Assembly (NCBI GenBank): GCA_934567745.1
Contig: CAKTJM010000065.1
Location: 1-10,169, forward strand
DNA: 10,169 nt
Direction: 5' to 3'
Origin: an uncultured Eubacteriales bacterium
GTDB lineage: Bacteria; Bacillota; Clostridia; Oscillospirales; Oscillospiraceae
A program made the translations under genes and the position numbers. The notes under the pieces were generated by a model that saw only the letters and a list, made by a program, of their open reading frames with translations, had not been told where the DNA came from and made no database searches. Below are positions 1-7,117 of this stretch, piece after piece (the stretch's first letter is position 1; each line of letters starts with the position of its first letter).

Positions 1-1133
1 GTGGGCACGCAGTAGGAGATGCGCACGTGCCCCGGTCCGCCGAAGCTGTCGCCGGGGACCAGGACCAGGTCCAACGCCCGCGCCCGCTGGCAGAACGCCC
101 GCGCGTCCGGCTCCGGCGTCTCCGGGAAGAGGTAGAACGCACCGTCCGCCGGGGCGCAGGTGTAGCCATAGCGCCGCAGCGCCCCGAGCAGCAGGTCCCG
201 GTTGCGGCGGTAGATGGAGATGTCCGCCGTCGCGCCGACGCACCGCGCCGCCACGAATTGGAACAGGCTCGGCGCGCAGACGTAGCCCAGCGCGCGGCCC
301 GCCCCGGCCACCGCCGCGCGGACCAGGGGCGCGTCCGCCGCCGCGTCCGGCGTCAGGATCCAGCCCAAGCGCTCGCCCGGCAGAGAAAGGGACTTGCTGT
401 AGGAATAACACACGAGCGTATCGGCATAGTAAGAGGGGACCCAGGGGAGCTGGCCGTCGCCGTAGTAGATCTCACGGTACGGCTCGTCCGAGAGGAGCCA
501 GATGGGGTGGCCGTACTGCTCCGACCGCTCCCGCAGCAGCGCCGCCAGGGCCTCCAGCGTCTCGGGGGAGTAGACCGCGCCGGTGGGGTTGTTCGGGCTG
601 TTGATGAGCACGGCCTTCGTCCGCTCGTTCAGGGCCGCCGCCAGGGCCGTGAGGTCCGGCTGGAAGTCCGCCTGCCGGGCCGGGACCTCCACGAGCGTCC
701 CGCCCGCGCTGCCGATGAAGACGGCGTACTCGGGGAAGTAGGGCGCGATGACCACGAACTCGTCCCCCGGGCAGGCCAGCGCGGAGAGCGCGCAGCACAG
801 CGCGCCCGCCGCGCCGCAGGTGAGATAGAGCGCGTCGCCGCTGTACTTCGTCCCGAACCGGGTGTTGAGATCCTCCGCCAGCGTCTGCCGCACGCCTGCG
901 TCGCCCTGAGCGGGGGTGTAGCCGTGGAGCTGGACGGGATCCTGCTCGGTCAGCAGCGCCCGGACCGCGTCGGCGACGCTGTCCGGCGCGGGCACGCTCG
1001 GGTTGCCGATGGAGAAGTCGTCCACCTTGTCCGCGCCGACCACGGCCGCGCGCTGCCGCGCGAACGTGAAGGCGTCGCGGATCTCCGACGGCGCCGTCCC
1101 CAACGCCAGCATCCGTTCCGATATCCTCGCCAT
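1..1133 (-). CDS. PLP-dependent class I/II aminotransferase, 3' end missing
   Basis: This gene encodes a fold-type I pyridoxal-phosphate aminotransferase, a cytosolic enzyme that moves an amino group between an amino acid and a 2-oxo acid. The frame is open for 377 codons and runs off the left edge; relatives are about 390-400 residues, so only a short C-terminus should be missing. Visible motifs are SPNNPTG (about 179-185), SDEPYREI with the cofactor-binding Asp216 and Tyr219, and SYSKSLSLPGERLGW with the Schiff-base lysine at residue 247. RISY near the end carries Arg371, which should bind the substrate carboxylate. The ATG start is set by AAGGAGG eight bases upstream. The gene diverges from hsp20 and has its own promoter. 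The sequence resembles clostridial proteins often labelled aspartate aminotransferase, but the substrate cannot be read from it. The family call is firm. Confidence 0.93.
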   Translation of the reverse strand, partial: MARISERMLALGTAPSEIRDAFTFARQRAAVVGADKVDDFSIGNPSVPAPDSVADAVRALLTEQDPVQLHGYTPAQGDAGVRQTLAEDLNTRFGTKYSGDALYLTCGAAGALCCALSALACPGDEFVVIAPYFPEYAVFIGSAGGTLVEVPARQADFQPDLTALAAALNERTKAVLINSPNNPTGAVYSPETLEALAALLRERSEQYGHPIWLLSDEPYREIYYGDGQLPWVPSYYADTLVCYSYSKSLSLPGERLGWILTPDAAADAPLVRAAVAGAGRALGYVCAPSLFQFVAARCVGATADISIYRRNRDLLLGALRRYGYTCAPADGAFYLFPETPEPDARAFCQRARALDLVLVPGDSFGGPGHVRISYCVP

Positions 1134-1177
1134 GCCAATGACCTCCTTGATGTCTAGGATGATAAAAAACTCATCTT

Positions 1178-1205
1178 ATTATAACAGGTTTGGGGGAAAA
1201 GGCAA
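1178..1205 (-). promoter_or_regulatory. Promoter of the aminotransferase gene
   Basis: On the minus strand there is a perfect -10 box TATAAT (1183 to 1178) preceded by TG with one base between, an extended -10. A weaker -35 candidate TTGCCT (1205 to 1200) lies 16 bases upstream. Transcription would start near 1171, leaving a leader of about 37 bases that contains the AAGGAGG site. The -35 region lies close to the edge of the structured repeat at 1221-1375. Confidence 0.7.
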
Positions 1206-1220
1206 GGGGGGCATCGGATC

Positions 1221-1375
1221 GAGGGGGACCATCGGTGTCCTGGAGGGGACCGGTCTGGGCATCCGACGTCTCCGATCCCTCCGACTCGGCTGTCGCCGAG
1301 CCTGTCAGCCGTCAGGCTGACTGAGGGATCGGAAGCCTGGGAGGAACGCCCACCATCCCTCAGAAGGTCCCCCTC
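1221..1375. repeat. Structured intergenic repeat with nested inverted repeats (MITE/REP-like)
   Basis: This 155-bp stretch is bounded by a perfect 10-bp inverted repeat, GAGGGGGACC (1221-1230) and GGTCCCCCTC (1366-1375). Inside it TCCGATCCCTC (1271-1281) pairs perfectly with GAGGGATCGGA (1323-1333). That stem encloses two more perfect hairpins: CTCGGC/GCCGAG (1285-1290 with 1295-1300, loop TGTC) and GTCAGCC/GGCTGAC (1304-1310 with 1315-1321, loop GTCA). The inner 63 bases therefore form a three-way junction. No T-run follows, so it is not a standard terminator, and it holds no convincing ORF. From memory, repeats with a CCCTCAGTCAGCC-type core are scattered between genes in Oscillospiraceae; copy number could not be checked here. 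Confidence 0.7.
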
Positions 1376-1387
1376 TCAGGAATCGAT

Positions 1388-1414
1388 TTAGCACTCGCGC
1401 ATAATGAGTGCTAG
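1388..1414 (+). promoter_or_regulatory. CIRCE operator (HrcA binding site)
   Basis: The sequence is TTAGCACTC, nine bases, then GAGTGCTAG. The CIRCE consensus is TTAGCACTC-N9-GAGTGCTAA, so 17 of 18 defined bases match and the spacer has the exact length. CIRCE is bound by the heat-shock repressor HrcA, which loses activity when the GroE chaperonin is titrated by unfolded protein. It lies about 145 bases upstream of the hsp20 start and points to HrcA control of hsp20 and probably clpB. The core contains CATAAT, a possible -10 box that the repressor would cover. Confidence 0.93.
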
Positions 1415-1446
1415 ATTTCACGATCTGTTCACAAAATCTACGAAGC

Positions 1447-1475
1447 TTGTTCACAGGTATGCCGTAAGATATGAC
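1447..1475 (+). promoter_or_regulatory. Weak candidate promoter for hsp20
   Basis: TTGTTC (1447-1452) and TATGAC (1470-1475) are separated by 17 bases, but match the sigma-A boxes at only 3 and 4 of 6 positions. Alternatives overlap the CIRCE itself: CATAAT at 1400-1405, or TTAGCA (1388-1393) with TAGATT (1412-1417) at 18 bases. A start inside or next to the CIRCE would fit HrcA repression better. The sequence does not settle which is used. Confidence 0.25.
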
Positions 1476-1558
1476 TCGTGGATGGGGGATGAGACAGAAA
1501 ACCTCAGCACTCCACCATCGAGAATGCAAACCGCCGTCTCTTGAAAGGAGCGTTTCTT

Positions 1559-1984
1559 ATGTTCGGTATGATCCCCTTCGACCGCCGCGACGACAACTGG
1601 TTCGACGTCTTCGACAACTTCGAGAAGAAATTCCTCGGCAACACCAACGCCAATCTCCCCGCCTTCCGCACCGACATCCGCGACCTCGGCGACAAGTTCG
1701 TGCTCGAGGCCGAGCTGCCCGGCTTCCGCAAGGAGGACATCTCCCTGGACGTGAAGGACGGCATCCTCACCATCACCGCGACCCACAAGGACGCTCAGGA
1801 GAAGAAGGACGACAAGACCTACGTCCGCCGTGAGCGCCGCTACGGCAGCTTCTCCCGCGCCTTCGACATCTCCGGCATCGAGGAGAGCGCCATCGCCGCC
1901 CAGTACGACAGCGGCATCCTGACGCTCACCCTGCCGAAGCAGCAGCCGGCCCAGCCGGTCCGCCGCCAGATCGCGATCGAGTGA
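1559..1984 (+). CDS. hsp20: Small heat-shock protein, Hsp20/alpha-crystallin family
   Basis: This is a 141-residue ATP-independent holdase that binds unfolding proteins in oligomers and keeps them available for refolding. The alpha-crystallin domain spans about residues 33-127, with the family signatures AELPGFRKEDI (51-61) and GILTLTLPK (119-127). The C-terminus carries Ile138-Ala-Ile140, matching the IxI motif that docks subunits into oligomers. Length is typical. The ATG start is chosen over an upstream in-frame TTG because GAAAGGAG lies eight bases before it and the N-terminus MFGMIPFDRR is typical of the family. The gene follows a CIRCE operator and precedes clpB by 108 bases. Pairing a holdase with the disaggregase makes functional sense, since Hsp20-bound aggregates are ClpB substrates. 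The call is secure. Confidence 0.95.
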   Translation: MFGMIPFDRRDDNWFDVFDNFEKKFLGNTNANLPAFRTDIRDLGDKFVLEAELPGFRKEDISLDVKDGILTITATHKDAQEKKDDKTYVRRERRYGSFSRAFDISGIEESAIAAQYDSGILTLTLPKQQPAQPVRRQIAIE

Positions 1985-1990
1985 CCGCGC

Positions 1991-2008
1991 GCGGTCCGAT
2001 GGGACCGC
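1991..2008 (+). other. Small hairpin just after the hsp20 stop
   Basis: GCGGTCC (1991-1997) and GGACCGC (2002-2008) form a perfect 7-bp stem with a GATG loop, seven bases after the hsp20 stop codon. No T-run follows. It could protect the 3' end of an hsp20 message or act together with the larger hairpin at 2028-2058. Confidence 0.45.
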
Positions 2009-2027
2009 ATCCCAGTACGACACACAC

Positions 2028-2062
2028 CGGGGTGGAGGGGCTTGGCTCCTCCGCCCCGTTTT
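2028..2062 (+). terminator. Hairpin with short T-run between hsp20 and clpB (possible attenuator)
   Basis: CGGGGTGGAGG (2028-2038) pairs with CCTCCGCCCCG (2048-2058) through 11 bp including one G-U pair, and TTTT follows (2059-2062). The stem is strong but the T-run is short, so termination may be partial. No convincing promoter lies between this hairpin and the clpB start 30 bases later. A leaky terminator giving more hsp20 than clpB message is the simplest reading. Confidence 0.55.
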
Positions 2063-2092
2063 CCAAGCCCTATGAGATAAGGAGGGACTTTT

Positions 2093-4687
<2,595 letters not shown>

Positions 4688-4720
4688 GACACCGGGCAGG
4701 CTGGATGTCTCAAAAAGGAA

Positions 4721-4757
4721 AACCAGGCTGGACGCTTTCGCGTCCAGCCTGGTTTTT
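4721..4757 (+). terminator. Intrinsic terminator of the hsp20-clpB unit
   Basis: A perfect 15-bp inverted repeat, AACCAGGCTGGACGC (4721-4735) and GCGTCCAGCCTGGTT (4740-4754), with a TTTC loop ends in a run of five T (4753-4757). It lies 33 bases after the clpB stop. A-rich sequence on its left side means it could also stop leftward transcription. A second copy of CAGGCTGGA at 4697-4705 could compete for the downstream arm. Confidence 0.93.
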
Positions 4758-4806
4758 GTCGCCTGACGTGTTGGGAAGGGCGTGCACAGCCTGTCGAAGT
4801 ATGATA

Positions 4807-4815
4807 TGCTAAAAT
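4807..4815 (+). promoter_or_regulatory. Extended -10 promoter candidate for the toxin mRNA
   Basis: TG, one base, then TAAAAT (4810-4815) forms an extended -10 box matching 5 of 6 positions. No good -35 box is found 16-18 bases upstream. Transcription would start near 4822, downstream of the clpB terminator, giving a leader of about 110 bases before the toxin ATG. A long structured leader is usual for type I toxin mRNAs. Confidence 0.5.
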
Positions 4816-4882
4816 CAAGGTTGTACGACGGCCAGAGGGGCCCGTCAGCAACATGGTGGTCGACTCTCTTCTTACTTACGGT

Positions 4883-4930
4883 AGAGAAGGGGGCTTCATT
4901 TTCTCCCTTCTCTTCGAGGAAGGGGGTGGG
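4883..4930 (+). promoter_or_regulatory. Toxin mRNA leader: competing hairpins over the ribosome binding site
   Basis: The pyrimidine tract CCCTTCTC (4905-4912) can pair two ways. With the upstream GAGAAGGG it forms a 9-bp stem (4883-4891 with 4905-4913). With the downstream GAG and AAGGG (4916-4918, 4920-4924; Gly-rich Shine-Dalgarno strand, one bulged G at 4919) it forms a short hairpin that hides the ribosome binding site. The exposed site, AGGGGGTG (4921-4928), matches the ideal AGGAGGTG at 7 of 8 bases and lies five bases before the ATG. The two folds exclude each other, which suggests translational control of the toxin. Confidence 0.5.
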
Positions 4931-4933
4931 CAT

Positions 4934-5023
4934 ATGGGTCTTTATGAGATCGCGAGCCTGATCTTTCAGGCGGCGACGCTTCTCGTAGGCATCCTCGCCC
5001 TCTGCGAAAGCAGAAAAAAATGA
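4934..5023 (+). CDS. Holin-like type I toxin peptide (Hol-Tox family), 29 aa
   Basis: This short ORF encodes a 29-residue peptide beginning MGLYEIASLIFQ and ending LCESRKK. It has the Hol-Tox (putative holin-like toxin) layout: a short N-terminus with an aromatic-Glu pair (Tyr4-Glu5), one hydrophobic helix (about residues 6-24, including TLLVGILAL) and a charged, basic tail. Such peptides insert into the cytoplasmic membrane and resemble type I toxins such as TxpA. A strong AGGGGGTG site precedes the ATG by five bases. Supporting context is a candidate promoter upstream, a strong terminator downstream, and a convergent consensus promoter that would make an antisense RNA over the 3' part of the message. 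Toxicity and family membership are inferred from pattern. An alternative is a membrane microprotein without toxic activity. Confidence 0.75.
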   Translation: MGLYEIASLIFQAATLLVGILALCESRKK

Positions 5024-5049
5024 CCGCCAGGTCGCAACCCTGACGGTCA
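5014..5049 (-). terminator. Intrinsic terminator of the antisense RNA
   Basis: Read on the minus strand, TGACCGTCAGG (5049 to 5039) pairs with CCTGGCGGTCA (5031 to 5021) over 11 positions with one mismatch and a 7-base loop. Seven T follow (5020 to 5014). On the plus strand the same A-run encodes the final Lys-Lys of the toxin, and the stem begins at its TGA stop codon. Confidence 0.85.
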
Positions 5050-5109
5050 GTGTTCCTAAGGGAACGTAAACGATACGTTGAGAGCCGACCATCACTGGCG
5101 ACCCTTCCT
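5014..5109 (-). ncRNA. Predicted antisense antitoxin RNA, about 95 nt
   Basis: A consensus minus-strand promoter (TTGACA-N17-TATACT, 5144 to 5116) predicts a start near 5109. An intrinsic terminator on the same strand (stem 5049 to 5021, then seven T at 5020 to 5014) predicts the end near 5014. The RNA would lie wholly within, and be fully complementary to, the 3' part of the toxin mRNA, including its stop codon. This matches type I pairs such as txpA/RatA, where the antisense RNA pairs with the 3' end of the toxin message and triggers its decay. The strand also folds at GTTCC/GGAAC (5052-5056 with 5061-5065), giving a possible loop for first contact. Transcript ends are predicted, not measured. 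Confidence 0.7.
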
Positions 5110-5115
5110 GACCTT

Positions 5116-5144
5116 AGTATAACCGCTCCGGCCCGCCCTGTCAA
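5116..5144 (-). promoter_or_regulatory. Consensus promoter of the antisense RNA
   Basis: On the minus strand, a perfect -35 TTGACA (5144 to 5139) and a -10 TATACT (5121 to 5116, 5 of 6) are separated by exactly 17 bases. The -35 box is the loop of the toxin terminator hairpin at 5126-5157. No ORF follows on this strand, which supports an RNA product. Reading through from the GNAT gene upstream could interfere with this promoter. Confidence 0.85.
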
Positions 5145-5161
5145 GGGCGGGCCGGAGTTTT
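5126..5161 (+). terminator. Strong terminator of the toxin mRNA
   Basis: CTCCGGCCCGCCC (5126-5138) and GGGCGGGCCGGAG (5145-5157) form a perfect 13-bp GC-rich stem with loop TGTCAA, followed by TTTT (5158-5161). It would end the toxin message at about 340 nt. It may also slow leftward transcription leaving the GNAT gene, although the leftward strand lacks a T-run directly after the stem. Confidence 0.85.
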
Positions 5162-5184
5162 CATCTTCAGGGATCCGCTCGCGC

Positions 5185-6066
5185 TCAGTCGAACCCGAGC
5201 CCGAGATAAGCATCCTGCCGCGAGAACCACTTCGCGTGCAGCTCGTCGTCGTACCACTTGATCATGCCGAACGCCTGCTGATAGCTCCCCGGCAGCCCGT
5301 CCCAGAAGGCGGGCGTACGGACGTGGTAGCGGGACGCGTTCATCTGGCTGGCCACGATCTCCACGGCCTTCTCCATCTTCTCCGGCGCGATCAGCAGCTC
5401 CTTCATCAGCAGCCGCCGCTTCTGCACGTACTCGATCGCCGTGCAGCCGACCTCGCCGTCCACCTCGATCTTATACAGGTCGCCGTAGGCCATGTGGCTG
5501 CCGATCTGCTGGAAGTGGATCATGTGGTCCGTGTACTCCATGTGGAAGGTCCCCTTGAGGTACCGCTCCCGGATCTCGTTGTACTCCTGCGGGGAGATGG
5601 GCGTCATCGTCCCGCCGCCGGTCTCGCCGGTCAGGGCGGAGGACAGGATCTCCACCTTGCGCGTGGCGAAGCACTCGTCCATGCCCACCGCCTCGAAGAA
5701 GCGGTGCAGCGACGGGGAGGACGGCACCAGCGTCATGGCCTTGTACCCGTTCTCCTTCAGATAGCTGTCGGCGTACTTCAGGAGCTGGCGGGCGTGGCCG
5801 CGGCCCTGGATATAGGGGTTCGTCGCCAGCGCGTAGACATACCCCACGCTGACCGTGGAGCCGTCGGGGAACTGGAGCGTCGCGGGGAGCATCGCCGCCA
5901 TCGAGTCGATGTCGCCGTTGTCCTCGGCCACCACCAGGACCTGCTCTGCCTTGCAGAACTTCTCATAAAAGATGTCGATATAGGTGCCGGGGTCCCCGAA
6001 GCACTTCTTCCACAGCTCCTTCTGCTGCGGGATCTCCTCCGGACGGGAGGGGCGAATGGTGATCAC
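5185..6066 (-). CDS. GNAT-family N-acetyltransferase, 293 aa
   Basis: This is a predicted cytosolic acetyl-CoA-dependent acyltransferase. The GNAT fold fills the N-terminal half: beta strands around 44-80 (QVLVVAED, TVSVGYVYALAT), then the acetyl-CoA pyrophosphate loop QGRGHA (87-92) and the following helix, and LHRFFEAVGM (120-129) closing the domain. The C-terminal half (about 140-293) looks like a second, degenerate GNAT-like unit with no clear acetyl-CoA loop. A GTG start at 6066 is chosen because AAGGAGG lies nine bases before it; the frame stays open to an ATG at 6138, but that adds a basic stretch unlike the family and would bury the ribosome site. It is the last gene of the helicase unit, 87 bases after its neighbour. 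The substrate is unknown. Confidence 0.85.
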   Translation of the reverse strand: MITIRPSRPEEIPQQKELWKKCFGDPGTYIDIFYEKFCKAEQVLVVAEDNGDIDSMAAMLPATLQFPDGSTVSVGYVYALATNPYIQGRGHARQLLKYADSYLKENGYKAMTLVPSSPSLHRFFEAVGMDECFATRKVEILSSALTGETGGGTMTPISPQEYNEIRERYLKGTFHMEYTDHMIHFQQIGSHMAYGDLYKIEVDGEVGCTAIEYVQKRRLLMKELLIAPEKMEKAVEIVASQMNASRYHVRTPAFWDGLPGSYQQAFGMIKWYDDELHAKWFSRQDAYLGLGFD

Positions 6067-6125
6067 GGTGGATCGCCTCCTTTTTTTCCTGCGGGCGGTG
6101 CAAGGCCGTCCGGTCACTTTTTTAT

Positions 6126-6149
6126 GGGGACCTCCCATCGGGGGTCCCC
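6126..6149 (-). other. Intergenic hairpin between the DUF2156 and GNAT genes
   Basis: GGGGACC (6126-6132) and GGTCCCC (6143-6149) pair perfectly, and CCC/GGG (6134-6136 with 6140-6142) extends the stem with one bulged base. It lies just after the DUF2156 stop. In the direction of transcription it is followed by A-rich rather than T-rich sequence, so it is more likely a message-stability or processing element than a terminator. Confidence 0.5.
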
Positions 6150-6153
6150 TTGT

Positions 6154-7098
6154 TCACTTTCCCGTTGGTGCTCGATCGCCGGACCAGGCGGTCTCCACGG
6201 CGCTCAGGTTCTCCTCGAGATAGTCCGGCTGGTAGGACAGCTTCGCCTTGCGCAGGCCCGGTACGCCCATGTCGTCCTCACGGTCGAGATAGCGCACCTC
6301 CGGCCGGGTGGCCAGGATCTGCTGGGCGAAGGCCCGGTTCACCGCGGCATAGCTGCCCTGGATGTCGCCGCGGGCGCGCTCGAAGTGGACGTCGAAGACC
6401 TCGTCGGTCAGCATCGCGCCGAGCGAGAAGGCGATCGGTTCGCCGCGCCAGCGGAGCACGACGCCCTCGAGCCCCAGCTCCTTCCAGTGCTCCAGCGCCA
6501 GCCGCAGCGCACGGTGCTCGTCGCCGAGCGAGGTGAGGCTCCCCGGCGTCTCGCGGACCTTGGCCTCCTCGTACCACGCCCGGTCCATCGCCAGGCAGTC
6601 GGCCAGGTCCGCCGCGCCGAAGGGCGCGGCCGTCCAGCCGGGGCAGGCGTCGTCGAACCGGTGCAGGTGGTTGCGCTTGGCCTGGAGCCGCTTGCCGCGC
6701 AGGGTCGCGAGCTTCTCCACGGAATAGAGGTAGTCCGCGCCGTCGCGGGCATCCTCGAAGGCGAACCGGCCGGGCCACGCGGCCTCGAGCCAGTTGTGAT
6801 GGTACCGCCCCAGAGCGATCAGCCGCAGCGGCTCGCCCTGGGCGTGGGCGTCCTCGGTCAGGGCCGCGAGCGCGGGGGCGGGGTCGCCCTCGCCCGCGGG
6901 CCAGAGATAGGCCGGGCCGAGCGAGGAGCGCAGGCGGATCAGCAGCCGCTCGCCCAGCTCGGCGATCTGGAAGCCGTAGGCCCCCTGCCAGCAGAACAGG
7001 GCGGGGAAGCTGTAGTCACACAGAGGGATGCCCTCCGCCTCCAGCAGCGCGCAGACGCGGGGCCGGTCGGCGAGGGTGGGGGGATGGAAAGGGATCAT
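6154..7098 (-). CDS. DUF2156 / LPG-synthase C-terminal-domain-like protein, 314 aa
   Basis: The 314-residue protein belongs to the DUF2156 group, related to the catalytic C-terminal domain of phosphatidylglycerol lysyltransferase (MprF) and with a tandem GNAT-like fold. Signatures visible are DYLYSVEKLATLRGKR (122-137) continuing into AKRNHLHRF, FDVHFERARGDIQGSY (235-250) with AVNRAFA after it, and YLDREDDMGVPGLRKAK (270-286). There is no membrane domain, unlike full MprF, so it is probably soluble. MprF-like enzymes pass an aminoacyl group from tRNA to a lipid, and whether this stand-alone form does so is unknown. The ATG follows AGAGAGGA by about five bases. It begins 19 bases after the helicase stop, so the two are almost certainly co-transcribed. 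Family call is good; function is open. Confidence 0.85.
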   Translation of the reverse strand: MIPFHPPTLADRPRVCALLEAEGIPLCDYSFPALFCWQGAYGFQIAELGERLLIRLRSSLGPAYLWPAGEGDPAPALAALTEDAHAQGEPLRLIALGRYHHNWLEAAWPGRFAFEDARDGADYLYSVEKLATLRGKRLQAKRNHLHRFDDACPGWTAAPFGAADLADCLAMDRAWYEEAKVRETPGSLTSLGDEHRALRLALEHWKELGLEGVVLRWRGEPIAFSLGAMLTDEVFDVHFERARGDIQGSYAAVNRAFAQQILATRPEVRYLDREDDMGVPGLRKAKLSYQPDYLEENLSAVETAWSGDRAPTGK

Positions 7099-7117
7099 AG
7101 GGTCCTCTCTTCGCGGA

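Noticed and set aside
27..1157. Plus-strand open frame of 376 codons across the aminotransferase
   Set aside because: The opposite strand shows all aminotransferase motifs; the plus frame is arginine-rich shadow sequence.
1985..2092. A CtsR operator upstream of clpB
   Set aside because: No GGTCAAA-type heptad repeat is present in this gap or upstream of hsp20.
6067..6138. Longer GNAT N-terminus starting at the ATG at 6138
   Set aside because: It would place the clear AAGGAGG site inside the coding region and add 24 basic, unlike-family residues; the GTG at 6066 is correctly spaced from that site.
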